Assembly (NCBI GenBank): GCA_029778515.1
Contig: JAKOQD010000218.1
Location: 1-19,776, forward strand
Direction of reading: 5' to 3'
Length of the DNA: 19,776 nucleotides
From: Actinomycetes bacterium
GTDB lineage: Bacteria > Actinomycetota > Actinomycetes > Propionibacteriales > Propionibacteriaceae
Numbering within the stretch: position 1 is the first letter of the stretch; every line of letters begins with the position of its first letter. The notes under the pieces are model-generated. The model worked only from the letters and a program-made list of their open reading frames with translations, did no database searches and was not told the origin of the DNA. Both the position numbers and the translations under genes were made by a program. Below are positions 1 to 7,540 of this stretch, piece by piece.

Positions 1-756
1 CATCACCGCCATGCGGTAGTCGCGGCCCTCGCCCTGCACCGTACCCATCGAGTTCACCGCCCACAGCCCGTCGCTCGACTTGAACTGCACCCAGCCGTTC
101 TTCAGGTGCACCTGCACCGTGCCGGACTTCGGCGCACCCACGCCCCAGGTCTGATCGTCCTGTACCTGGCCCATCAGGTCGTACACGAACTTGCCCTCGG
201 CCGCGGTGAACGCGTCGGTGCCGCCCGTGACCAGGTAGTCCAGCAGCTGCACCTGATCGGACGGGGTGGTCCAGGTCCAGCTCCAGTCCGGACGGTTCGG
301 GTCGCGGTGCGTATGGGACATTCGCAGCTCGTCCGCGAGCTGCTGGTAGGCGTCCGCGCCACCGGCGTAGGGCCAGAGCTGTTCTGCGGCGTCGTTGTCG
401 GAGTGGGTGATCATTTTCGTGACCAGATCGGTGTTCTCCTGGCTCAGGGTGCTGTCGTCCGCGCGCGCCTGCCGCTGCGCCATCAGCGCGATCATCACCT
501 TCACCATCGAAGCGTTCTGGCTGGCGTAGTCGCCGTTGAAGCTGTAGGTGCCACCGGAGCGCACGTCCCGAACGAACACGCCGAACTTGTCGCTGCCGCC
601 GGAGACGACCTTCAGCACTTCGTCGAGTTGGCTGGTGATCGGACCGGTTGGCGATGCGGACGGTTTCGGAATGCTCGGCGCGCACCCGGCGATCGCCAGG
701 CCCCCGGCGAGGGCGGCAGCGGAGGCGAGCAGTGAGCGGCGGCTCATCGAAGTCAT
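1..756 (-). CDS. Serine beta-lactamase-like hydrolase, lipoprotein (partial)
   Basis: The reading frame runs leftward off the window edge, so only the first 252 residues are present. The N-terminus has a twin-arginine motif (RRSLL, residues 6-10), a hydrophobic stretch and a lipobox ending at Cys25 (AIAGC), so a Tat-exported lipoprotein anchored outside the cell is likely. The class A beta-lactamase/penicillin-binding fold is indicated by the SxxK motif SMVK (Ser83, Lys86), SDN at 119-121, and KNG at 219-221 in the place of the usual KTG. Such proteins hydrolyse beta-lactams or act on peptidoglycan peptides; the sequence alone does not say which. The start at 756 was chosen because AGGGA lies about 7 bases upstream; an in-frame ATG at 747 has no ribosome site. 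The C-terminal helix is missing from the window. Confidence 0.85.
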   Translation of the reverse strand, partial: MTSMSRRSLLASAAALAGGLAIAGCAPSIPKPSASPTGPITSQLDEVLKVVSGGSDKFGVFVRDVRSGGTYSFNGDYASQNASMVKVMIALMAQRQARADDSTLSQENTDLVTKMITHSDNDAAEQLWPYAGGADAYQQLADELRMSHTHRDPNRPDWSWTWTTPSDQVQLLDYLVTGGTDAFTAAEGKFVYDLMGQVQDDQTWGVGAPKSGTVQVHLKNGWVQFKSSDGLWAVNSMGTVQGEGRDYRMAVM

Positions 757-791
757 GGGATATCCCTGGTCGGCGCGTGTGATCGCAGCCA

Positions 792-1490
792 TCATGCCAT
801 TGAGCGGGGGGCCCGCTCGGTAGCCGCGATGCGGGCCAGGTCGGCCTCGCTGGCCGCGCCGTCCACCACGACGGCGGAGCCGCCACCCAGCAGCGGGCTG
901 ACCAGGGCCGCAGCCAGCGTGGCCCACGGTGTGGTCGGACGCACTAGGACGCGGGTGGGCTCGGGCGGCAGGTCGGCGAGTTGGGCGTGGGTGCGGGCGA
1001 GTCCGGCGTCCGCCCACGCCCGGTTCGTCTCTACGACCGGAGCCGCCCAATGCGCGTCCGGCTCGGCGAGGGCCTCGGTGGTGAAGTCGAGCACGCCGTC
1101 CGGGAGGTTGCATAGTCCGAGGCCCAGGGGGTGCAACGAACAGGCGATCGTGAGCGCGCCAGGGCTGGGCTGTGGGTCCTCCGGGCCGACGACGATCAGC
1201 TCTGCCTGGTCGGAGCTGCCGACCGCGTAGGCAATGCCGTGCTGCCAGGCCGCCAACGGCCAGACCAGGCTCATCCAGTGACCAGGATGGCTGGTGTTCA
1301 GCGATCCGGCGACCGTGCCTTCCACCCCGAGAGTGTCGAGCAGGTTCGCGGTCTTGTCGACCCAGTTCGCAAAGCTCTTCACGCTGAACTCGGTGCGCTG
1401 CCCGTCGGCCGGCCGATACCAGGTGAGCAACGGCTCCGAGCCGGCGCGCCGGACGCGGTCGGTGAGCGCGGCGATGATCGGGTTCTCCAT
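792..1490 (-). CDS. TIGR03089 family protein (acyl-CoA synthetase-like)
   Basis: A 232-residue protein resembling the actinobacterial TIGR03089 family, which looks like the N-terminal part of AMP-binding acyl-CoA synthetases without the catalytic C-terminal domain. The stretch FANWVDKTANLLD (residues 40-52) and the following HWMSLVWPLAAWQHG are typical. The late VLVRPTTPWATLAAALVSPLLGG segment lies where AMP-forming enzymes hold later core motifs, but no complete AMP-binding P-loop is visible, so enzymatic activity is doubtful. An open frame extends up to 1661, but that extension has no similarity I recognise and would cross repeat copy A and the manC start. ATG at 1490 matches the family N-terminus, although no good ribosome site precedes it. 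The family often sits beside manC and wall-polymer genes, as it does here. Its role is unknown. Confidence 0.8.
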   Translation of the reverse strand: MENPIIAALTDRVRRAGSEPLLTWYRPADGQRTEFSVKSFANWVDKTANLLDTLGVEGTVAGSLNTSHPGHWMSLVWPLAAWQHGIAYAVGSSDQAELIVVGPEDPQPSPGALTIACSLHPLGLGLCNLPDGVLDFTTEALAEPDAHWAAPVVETNRAWADAGLARTHAQLADLPPEPTRVLVRPTTPWATLAAALVSPLLGGGSAVVVDGAASEADLARIAATERAPRSMA

Positions 1491-1535
1491 TTCACCATGC
1501 TGCCGCACCGGCCCACGGGCCGACCAGCCCGACCA

Positions 1536-1617
1536 TTTCGGGACAAAACCGCCGCCAGTCGTGCCGCGGCTGCCCCGACCGACGTTGGCCGGCCGCTGGC
1601 GCCAGCTCTGTCCCACA
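1536..1617 (+). repeat. 83-bp intergenic repeat, copy A
   Basis: Left end TTTCGGGACAAAA and right end CTCTGTCCCACAA form an imperfect terminal inverted repeat. The right part (GGCGCCAGCTCTGTCCC) matches copy C at 16 of 17 positions. It lies between the divergent TIGR03089 and manC genes, just upstream of the manC promoter region. See the related copies at 10252, 14931 and 18223. The function is not known. Confidence 0.7.
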
Positions 1618-1647
1618 ATCCTGGTCTGTGCCAGCGGACCGAGGCCG

Positions 1648-1653
1648 TAAGCT
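1648..1653 (+). promoter_or_regulatory. Candidate -10 box of leaderless manC promoter
   Basis: TAAGCT lies 6 bases before the manC ATG and no Shine-Dalgarno sequence precedes that start. In actinobacteria a TANNNT hexamer 6-8 bases before the start codon commonly marks a leaderless transcript. No convincing -35 box is visible. Confidence 0.5.
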
Positions 1654-1659
1654 CCAGCC

Positions 1660-2736
1660 ATGCGCTACGTGGTGATCATGGCTGGGGGATCCGGCACCCG
1701 ACTCTGGCCGCTTTCGCGGCAAGGCACGCCGAAGCAGTTGCTCCCGCTGGTTCAGGGCAAGAGCCTGCTGCGGCTGGCGTTCGAGCGGGCGCTGGCGTCC
1801 GTGCCCGCCGAGCAGGTGTGGGTGGTCACGGGGGCGGCTTACGCGGACGTCGTGGCCGCCGACCTGCCCGAGGTGCCGGCAGGCAACATCCTCGGCGAGC
1901 CGATCGGACGCGACTCGCTGAACGCGGTCGCCTGGCCCGCAGCCGTGCTGGCCCGGCAGGATCCCGAGGCCGTCATCGCCCAGGTAACGGCCGACCAGGT
2001 GATCGAGCCGCCCAAGGTTTTTGCGGAGTGTCTGGAGACCGCGTTTGCCCTCGCCGAATCGGACGCCTCCGCGCTGGTCACGCTCGGGGTGGTGCCGACC
2101 AGCCCGCACACCGGCTACGGCTACCTGCAAAGGGGCGAGGCGATCGACGGTTTCCCGGGCGCGCATCGCGTGCTGCGGTTCGTCGAGAAGCCGCCGATCG
2201 AGTTGGCCGAGACCTATCTGGCGTCAGGTGAGTACTGGTGGAACGCCGGCATGTTCGTCTGGCGGGCGACCACCCTGCTCGACCAGTTGCGGCAACTACT
2301 GCCGGCCACGCACGCCTCGGTCCTCGAGTTGGCCGAGCATCCTGACCGGCTGGCGGAGATCTTCCCTGGACTTGCGAAGACCTCGATCGATTACGGCGTG
2401 ATGGAACCGGTTTCCGGAGGAAAGGGGAGCGCGCATGTCGTGGCGGTCGCGCTGCCGATCAGTTGGCGCGATGTCGGTGGCTACGCCAGCCTGGCCGAGA
2501 TCCTGGCCACGGACGCGTCCGGCAACGCCATTTCCGGTCTCAGCGTCGCTCTTGGCGCCAACGACAACGTGATCGTCAACGCTGACGAGGGCTCGGTGAT
2601 CGGCCTGCTCGGCGTGAGCGGCCTCGTCGTGGTGCGGACGCCGCATGCCACCCTGGTCGCCCGCGCTGAGGACGCCGAGCGGATCAAGGAACTCGTGGCT
2701 GCGGTGACCGAGCAGGCGGGCGCGCAGTTCGCTTGA
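1660..2736 (+). CDS. manC: Mannose-1-phosphate guanylyltransferase
   Basis: A 358-residue cytoplasmic nucleotidyltransferase that makes GDP-mannose from mannose 1-phosphate and GTP, the donor for mannosylated lipids, glycans and proteins. The N-terminal GGSGTRLWPLSRQGTPKQLL (residues 9-28) is the GTP-binding signature of the family, with the catalytic Arg and Lys. FVEKP (174-178) and WNAGMFVW (194-201) are the sugar-phosphate binding motifs. The segment EPIGRDSLNAV (80-90) replaces the more usual EPxxRNTA. The length fits the single-function enzyme: there is no C-terminal phosphomannose isomerase cupin domain. It is divergent from the TIGR03089 gene. The start is probably leaderless, because TAAGCT sits 6 bases upstream. 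In mycobacteria the equivalent gene is called manB. Confidence 0.93.
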   Translation: MRYVVIMAGGSGTRLWPLSRQGTPKQLLPLVQGKSLLRLAFERALASVPAEQVWVVTGAAYADVVAADLPEVPAGNILGEPIGRDSLNAVAWPAAVLARQDPEAVIAQVTADQVIEPPKVFAECLETAFALAESDASALVTLGVVPTSPHTGYGYLQRGEAIDGFPGAHRVLRFVEKPPIELAETYLASGEYWWNAGMFVWRATTLLDQLRQLLPATHASVLELAEHPDRLAEIFPGLAKTSIDYGVMEPVSGGKGSAHVVAVALPISWRDVGGYASLAEILATDASGNAISGLSVALGANDNVIVNADEGSVIGLLGVSGLVVVRTPHATLVARAEDAERIKELVAAVTEQAGAQFA

Positions 2737-2740
2737 GCTT

Positions 2741-2778
2741 CTCGACATGCTGACCAACCGGCTGGTCAGCACGTCGAG
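2741..2778. terminator. Bidirectional hairpin between manC and DsrE-like gene
   Basis: CTCGACATGCTGACCA (2741-2756) pairs with TGGTCAGCACGTCGAG (2763-2778), a 16-bp stem with one mismatch and a 6-base loop. It begins 5 bases after the manC stop and lies 10 bases from the stop of the convergent DsrE-like gene, so it can serve both strands. There is no T-run, which is common for actinobacterial terminators. Confidence 0.75.
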
Positions 2779-2787
2779 GCCAAGACC

Positions 2788-3336
2788 TCAGATGAAGATG
2801 ATCTGCGCGCCCTCCGACAACTCCATGAAGTCGGTCGCGCTGATCACGGCCTCCACACCTTCGTAGAGGTCGGCCTCGTTGAGCCGCATCATGTCGAACG
2901 ACATCCGGCAGGCCCACATGTGGCCGCCCATCTCGTGGATCTGTTCCAGCATCTCTGGGACCGTCGGAATCTCCAGGTCGGCGATCTGCTTCTGCATCAT
3001 CTTGGTGGCCATCTTGGTCATGCCGGGCAGGGTGCCGAGCATCGCCGGGATCGGCATGCCCGGCGCCTGAGTCAGGTGCATGGCAGTGTTGCCGAGCATC
3101 GTGAACTTCAGGTCGTCCATGCGTCCCTTGGTGATCATGTCGAAACCCCAGAAGGTGAAGAACAGGTGGGTCTCGATGCCCTCACCCAGCGCGGCCGAGC
3201 CGAGAATCAGCCCCGGGTAGGCCATGTCCAGGTTGCCCTTCGAGCAGATGATCACCAGCTTCCGCTGCGCCGGTGCGGCGTTCGGGGCGGGGCAGTCCGG
3301 TCCGCTGAAGTCGGGGACGATTGGTGCGTCGGTCAT
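2788..3336 (-). CDS. DsrE/DsrF/DrsH-like family sulfur protein
   Basis: A 182-residue protein of the DsrE2/COG2210 type, last gene of the leftward sulfur operon. These small proteins bind or pass on persulfide sulfur, usually next to sulfide oxidation, rhodanese or TusA genes. The fold is suggested by KLVIICSKGNLDMAYPGLIL (residues 26-45) and the central HLFFTFWGFDMI, where the chain is known to form a Rossmann-like sheet. Two cysteines lie in conserved-looking places: Cys31 (IICSKG) and Cys143 (WACRMS), candidates for the persulfide carrier. The middle is rich in Met and Lys (MTKMATKMMQKQ, 106-117). ATG at 3336 was chosen because GGAAGGAG lies about 8 bases before it; an alternative in-frame start at 3360 lies within the upstream gene's stop region. 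It follows the DsrC/TusE gene by 20 bases. Confidence 0.85.
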   Translation of the reverse strand: MTDAPIVPDFSGPDCPAPNAAPAQRKLVIICSKGNLDMAYPGLILGSAALGEGIETHLFFTFWGFDMITKGRMDDLKFTMLGNTAMHLTQAPGMPIPAMLGTLPGMTKMATKMMQKQIADLEIPTVPEMLEQIHEMGGHMWACRMSFDMMRLNEADLYEGVEAVISATDFMELSEGAQIIFI

Positions 3337-3356
3337 TGGTACGGCTCCTTCCGCGC

Positions 3357-3671
3357 TCACACGCAGCCCTTGGGCTTGGGCAGCCCGGAGATATAGGACA
3401 TCTTCTTGGCAGGCTTGCCCGGGAAGAGTTCGAACAGTTCCTTGATCGGGAAGCCCCCCACCGTGCTGGCGCGCCGCAGCGTCGCGGTCTCGTTGCGCAG
3501 CGAGTAGTCGGCCCGCAGGAACCGGATCACTGCCCAGTGCGCATCGGTCAACTCCAGGCCGATCAGCCGGGCGAGTTCACCGCCAAGCTTCTCGTCCCAC
3601 TGGTCGTAGGCGACCAGGAAACCCTCGTCGTTGACGTCGATCGGACGACCGGCGATCAGGGTGGTTGGCAT
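3357..3671 (-). CDS. tusE: DsrC/TusE family sulfur relay protein
   Basis: A 104-residue sulfur carrier. The family accepts persulfide sulfur on the conserved penultimate cysteine of its flexible C-terminal arm; here the protein ends KPKGCV and Cys103 is that residue. DsrC proteins that work with dissimilatory sulfite reductase have a second cysteine eleven residues earlier. Here that place holds Ser92, so this is the single-cysteine, TusE-like form. The N-terminal DVNDEGFLVAYDQWDE and LTDAHWAVIRFLRADY (41-56) are family hallmarks. The start has GAGGAG 5 bases upstream, overlapping the stop of the preceding flavoprotein gene by a base or two, so the two are translated in close succession. No dsrAB or tusBCD gene is in the window. 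A partner role with the flavoprotein and the DsrE-like protein is inferred from the operon. Confidence 0.9.
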   Translation of the reverse strand: MPTTLIAGRPIDVNDEGFLVAYDQWDEKLGGELARLIGLELTDAHWAVIRFLRADYSLRNETATLRRASTVGGFPIKELFELFPGKPAKKMSYISGLPKPKGCV

Positions 3672-3679
3672 CTCGCTCC

Positions 3680-5194
3680 TCAGAACTTCGGGATGATCGG
3701 GTTGGGCAGGACGGTGGCCGGGTCAGCGGTCGAGTCCACCCCCGGGCGGTCAACGTAGCCGCCGCTGGGTGCTGGCTTCGGCTTTGCCTGGGACGGGGTC
3801 GCGGCGCCCTTCGGCTTGGCCAGTGGGGCGGCTTTGGGGCGCGCTGGCGCGCTGCGTCCCTCAAGCTTTGGCTTCGCAGCCGGAGCCGCAGGACGCGGTG
3901 GCGGCGGGCTGGACGGCGCCCCGATGGACGGCAGCCCCGTGGCTTCGGCGCTGACCTCTTTCTCCACCCGCTTGCCGGCAAGGCTCATGTTCGTCGGGAT
4001 CATCGGGATCGGCCGTCCGGGCAGCAGCATGTTCCAGTAGATCCAGCGGAACGCCAGCTTGCCGAGGTGGTTGAGATGGGTTTCCTTGAGCAGCTTGAAC
4101 GGGCCAACCACCGGCAGCGGGAAGTTTCCCGTGAACGGCTCGGTGGTGTAGTTGAAGTCGAGCAACATGCCCTTGCGGTTACCTGATTCGATGAAGCAGT
4201 TCGCGTGACCGTCGAAGCCGTGGGTGGCCGGTTCGCCGCGATATTCGGCCAGGAAGTTGTGCACGAACACGTCCACTGCGAAGTGCGCGACCGATCCGGC
4301 CTTCGAGGTCTGCAGCGTGCCGGCATCGCCGAGCACGTAGATCTCCGGGTGCGCCAGGCTCACCATGGTGTGTTGGTCGCACGGCACCAGGTTCAGCTCG
4401 TCGCCGAGTTCGGAGCGGGCGATGTAGTCCGCGCCCATGTTCAGCGGCACGGTGACCAGCAGGTCGAAGCCGATCCGGCGGCCGTCGAACGAAACCAGTT
4501 CGGCCGCGTCGTTGTCGATCGATTCGACCGCGAAGTCGGTCTCCAGCGTGATCTGCCGGTCGGTCAGCGCTGTGGCGAGTTCGCGGGAGGCCACCGGCTT
4601 GGTGAACGCGCCGTCCAGCGGCGTCACATAGACAACCTCGGTGCGCTCGCGAATGCCGTGCTTGCGCAGCCAGTCGTCGGCCAGGAAGGTGAACTCCATC
4701 GGCGCCACGGGGCACTTGATCGGCATCTCGGTGATGTGCACCACCAGCCGTCCGCCGCGGAACCGGCGCATTGCGTCGGTCAGCGCCTGGGCGCCGGGCA
4801 GGCTGTAGAACTCATGCACCTTCTCGCCCCACAGCTTGCCCTGCATGCCCGGGGTGGCGTCCGGACGCGGGGTGACGCCGGTGGCGATCACCAGCACGTC
4901 GTAGCTCAGCGTCCGTCCGTCCGCGAGGTGAACCACCCGGTAGGCGGGGTCGACGCGATCGATCTCGGTAAGTACGAGGTCGACCCCGTCCGAGATGAAC
5001 TTGTGCCGCGAGCGGACGATGTCGGACGTGTTGTAGATGCCAAAAGGCATGAACAGGTATCCGGGCTGGTAGTGGTGGGCATCGTCGCGATCCACCACCG
5101 TTATGTGCAGTTCGTGCTTGCCGAGGGCGGCTCGCAGCTTGTTGGCGATCATCGTGCCGGCTGTGCCGCCACCGAGGATGACCAGGCGTTTCAT
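3680..5194 (-). CDS. sqr: Sulfide:quinone oxidoreductase-like FAD protein
   Basis: A 504-residue flavoprotein of the disulfide reductase/SQR type, which oxidises sulfide at the membrane and passes electrons to quinone, leaving persulfide or polysulfide sulfur. The FAD-binding GGGTAG motif is at residues 8-13, ATG is at 104-106, and the second flavin motif YVLGDAGTL is at 286-294. Two cysteines are placed as in SQR: Cys161 (IKCPVAP) and Cys333 (HANCFIE); the third SQR cysteine near residue 125 is missing. Residues 363-410 form the amphipathic C-terminal region that normally binds the membrane. Residues 421-480 are a Pro/Ala/Lys-rich tail that I do not know from other SQRs, ending in a more ordered NPIIPKF. 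ATG at 5194 has CAGGAG 7 bases upstream. It is first gene of the operon with DsrC/TusE and the DsrE-like gene. A related flavoprotein with another sulfur substrate is possible. Confidence 0.87.
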   Translation of the reverse strand: MKRLVILGGGTAGTMIANKLRAALGKHELHITVVDRDDAHHYQPGYLFMPFGIYNTSDIVRSRHKFISDGVDLVLTEIDRVDPAYRVVHLADGRTLSYDVLVIATGVTPRPDATPGMQGKLWGEKVHEFYSLPGAQALTDAMRRFRGGRLVVHITEMPIKCPVAPMEFTFLADDWLRKHGIRERTEVVYVTPLDGAFTKPVASRELATALTDRQITLETDFAVESIDNDAAELVSFDGRRIGFDLLVTVPLNMGADYIARSELGDELNLVPCDQHTMVSLAHPEIYVLGDAGTLQTSKAGSVAHFAVDVFVHNFLAEYRGEPATHGFDGHANCFIESGNRKGMLLDFNYTTEPFTGNFPLPVVGPFKLLKETHLNHLGKLAFRWIYWNMLLPGRPIPMIPTNMSLAGKRVEKEVSAEATGLPSIGAPSSPPPPRPAAPAAKPKLEGRSAPARPKAAPLAKPKGAATPSQAKPKPAPSGGYVDRPGVDSTADPATVLPNPIIPKF

Positions 5195-5206
5195 CGTTGA
5201 ACTCCT

Positions 5207-5224
5207 GTAAGTAGGACTACCTAC
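5207..5224. promoter_or_regulatory. Inverted repeat in the sqr leader
   Basis: GTAAGTAG and CTACCTAC (plus strand) flank GA and pair over 8 positions with one mismatch. The repeat lies 13-30 bases before the sqr start codon, just upstream of the ribosome site. It could be an operator or a small leader hairpin. No regulator gene is next to it. Confidence 0.35.
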
Positions 5225-5228
5225 CACC

Positions 5229-5244
5229 ATACCGGCCAGGGTAT
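5229..5244. promoter_or_regulatory. Candidate CsoR/CstR-like operator before sqr operon
   Basis: ATACC, six bases, GGTAT: a perfect 5-bp inverted repeat. It overlaps TATGGT on the minus strand, a possible sqr -10 box. CsoR-family repressors, including the persulfide sensor CstR that controls sulfide oxidation genes in Staphylococcus, bind inverted repeats with TACC/GGTA ends. No such repressor gene is in the window, so the assignment is an inference from shape and position. Confidence 0.4.
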
Positions 5245-5392
5245 TTGCTTACGAAGTGATTCGGGAATCTGTAGTTGCCTTAGCGATGCAACAAATGGGC
5301 CCCGATCGGCCGAACCCGAGTGGTGTGAAAAGCTGGAACCTGCAAGCGCGCAGTCAGTATTGTTACGTTTCAAAGCAACCGAAAGGCCGATG

Positions 5393-7471
5393 ATGACCGA
5401 GTTCACCTGGACCGAGTTGGACGAGCGCGCGGTCGACACCGCGCGAATCCTCGCCGCCGACGCTGTGGAGAAGGTGGGCAACGGTCACCCGGGCACGGCG
5501 ATCTCGATGGCACCGCTGGCCTATCTGCTCTATCAGAAGGTGATGCGACACGATCCGGCTGATCCGAAGTGGGTGGGACGGGACCGCTTCGTGCTGAGCA
5601 TCGGCCACTCGTCGTTGACGCAGTACTGCCAGTTGTTCCTGGCTGGCTACGGCGTTGAGGTGGACGACCTCGCCGCGCTGCGCACCGAGGGCTCCCTCAC
5701 GCCCGGCCACCCGGAGTTCGGGCACACCGCCGGCGTCGAGTGCACCACCGGCCCGCTCGGCGCGGGCGTGGCGGACGCGGTGGGCTTCGCGATGGCCGCT
5801 CGCCGCGAACGGGCGCTGCTCGATCCGGCCACCCCGCTGGGGGAGTCCTCGATCTTCGATCGGACGATCTACTGCATCGCCGGTGACGGCTGCATGCAGG
5901 AGGGCGTCTCCGGCGAGGCGTCGTCGCTGGCCGGCGCGCAGAAGCTGGGCAACCTGATCCTGTTCTACGACGACAACCGGATCTCGATCGAGGGCGAGAC
6001 CCAGATCGCGTTCACCGAGGACGTTTCGGCGCGATACGCCGCCTACGGCTGGCACACCCAACACGTGGACTGGACCGGTGGTGGCACCAGCTACACCGAA
6101 AACGTGCAGGCCCTCCACGACGCGATCGAGGCCGCCAAGGCGGTCACCGACAAGCCGTCGTTCATCAAGTTGACCACGGTGATCGGCTGGCCGTTGCCGA
6201 CCAAGGCCGGCCACCACTCCGTCCACGGCGCCAAGCTGGGTGCTGACGAGGTGGCCGCGCTGAAGACCCAGCTCGGCTTCGACCCGGCCGCGAACTTCGC
6301 AGTCGAGGCCGAGGTACTGGCCTACACCCGGAAGCAGGCTGCCGATCGGGCCGCTGCGGCGAAGGCCGAGTGGACGCCCAAGTTCGAAGCCTGGCGCGCG
6401 GCTGCGCCGGCGCAGGCGGACCTGTTCGACCGGCTGGTGGTACGTGGCCTGCCGGACGTGCAGGGTGCGCTGCCAGTGTTCGCGCCGGGCAAAAAGTCGA
6501 CCCGCGCCGCGTCCGGTGAGGTGCTGACCGCGCTGGCCGATGTGGTGCCGGAGCTGTGGGGCGGCTCGGCCGACCTCGCCGGTTCCAACAACACCACGAT
6601 GAAGGGCCAGCTGTCCTTCCTGCCGCCGGAGCAGTCCTCGCACGACTTCAAGGGCGACTACACCGGCCGGACGCTGCACTTCGGCATCCGTGAGCACGCC
6701 ATGGGCAACATCGTGAACGCGATCACCCAGTCCGGCCTGACCCGCTGCTACGGCGGCACCTTCCTGGTCTTCGCCGACTACATGCGTGGGGCGGTCCGGC
6801 TGGCCGCGCTGCAGAAGGTGCCTTCGATCTTCGTCTGGTCGCACGACTCGGTCGGCGTCGGCGAGGACGGCCCCACCCACCAGCCGATCGAGCATCTCGC
6901 CTCGCTGCGGGCGATCCCGGGGCTGGACGTGATCCGTCCGGCCGATGCCAACGAGACCGCCCAGGCCTGGGCCGCTGCGCTGGCCAATTCGGGCCGGCCG
7001 AGCGCGATCATCCTTTCCCGCCAGGATCTGCTGGTGGTCGACCGCGACCAGCCCGGGGTTGCGGCTGCGTCCGAACTGACGAAGGGCGCCTACACCCTGG
7101 TCGACGCCGACGGCGAACTGAAGGTCGTCCTGATCGCCACCGGTTCCGAGGTCGAGGTGGCCCTGGCCGCCCGTGACCTGCTGCAGGCCGAGGGTGTCGG
7201 CACGCGCGTCGTCTCGATGCCCTGCCAGGAGTGGTTCAGCGCCCAGTCTGCCGAGTACAGGGCGTCCGTACTGCCCGTCGGGGTGGCCAAGGTCTCCGTC
7301 GAAGCGGGCTCCCCGATGGGCTGGCGCGAGTACGTCGGTGATGCCGGCGAGATCGTCGCCATCGACCATTTCGGTGAGTCGGCAGCCGCCGGTGTGCTGT
7401 TCGCAAAGTACGGCTTCACTGCCGCGAACGTCGCCGAGCGCGCCCGCACCGCCCTCTCCCGGCTGGGCTGA
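5393..7471 (+). CDS. tkt: Transketolase
   Basis: A 692-residue thiamine-diphosphate enzyme that moves two-carbon ketol units between sugar phosphates in the pentose phosphate pathway. VGNGHPGTAISMAPLAY near residue 26 carries the substrate-binding His, and GDGCMQEGVSGEASSLA followed by YDDNRISIEG is the metal and thiamine-diphosphate site. LWGGSADLAGSNNT and FGIREHAMG belong to the pyrimidine domain with the catalytic Glu. The length is usual for the family. GAAAGG lies 6 bases before ATG 5393; the adjacent in-frame ATG at 5390 and a further upstream start at 5360 are less well placed. It is divergent from the sqr operon, with a 198-base gap. The stop codon is in the same frame as the following transporter gene. 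Confidence 0.97.
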   Translation: MTEFTWTELDERAVDTARILAADAVEKVGNGHPGTAISMAPLAYLLYQKVMRHDPADPKWVGRDRFVLSIGHSSLTQYCQLFLAGYGVEVDDLAALRTEGSLTPGHPEFGHTAGVECTTGPLGAGVADAVGFAMAARRERALLDPATPLGESSIFDRTIYCIAGDGCMQEGVSGEASSLAGAQKLGNLILFYDDNRISIEGETQIAFTEDVSARYAAYGWHTQHVDWTGGGTSYTENVQALHDAIEAAKAVTDKPSFIKLTTVIGWPLPTKAGHHSVHGAKLGADEVAALKTQLGFDPAANFAVEAEVLAYTRKQAADRAAAAKAEWTPKFEAWRAAAPAQADLFDRLVVRGLPDVQGALPVFAPGKKSTRAASGEVLTALADVVPELWGGSADLAGSNNTTMKGQLSFLPPEQSSHDFKGDYTGRTLHFGIREHAMGNIVNAITQSGLTRCYGGTFLVFADYMRGAVRLAALQKVPSIFVWSHDSVGVGEDGPTHQPIEHLASLRAIPGLDVIRPADANETAQAWAAALANSGRPSAIILSRQDLLVVDRDQPGVAAASELTKGAYTLVDADGELKVVLIATGSEVEVALAARDLLQAEGVGTRVVSMPCQEWFSAQSAEYRASVLPVGVAKVSVEAGSPMGWREYVGDAGEIVAIDHFGESAAAGVLFAKYGFTAANVAERARTALSRLG

Positions 7472-7540
7472 CCGCTGCCTCAACCCGGACAACTCAGCAG
7501 CAGCCCGAGACAACGGCTCACCGCCAACGGGCTGCTGCTG

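Noticed and set aside
1131..2231. 366-codon plus-strand open frame across TIGR03089 and manC
   Set aside because: It is antisense to one real gene and out of frame with the other, and its translation is an Arg/Gly/Ala-rich artefact.
3769..3960. Separate small gene in the region coding the SQR-like tail
   Set aside because: The tail is continuous with the flavoprotein frame; the small alternative frames are low-complexity and lack ribosome sites.
4205..5200. 331-codon plus-strand open frame opposite the SQR-like gene
   Set aside because: Shadow of a well-supported gene; no ribosome site and no recognisable domain.
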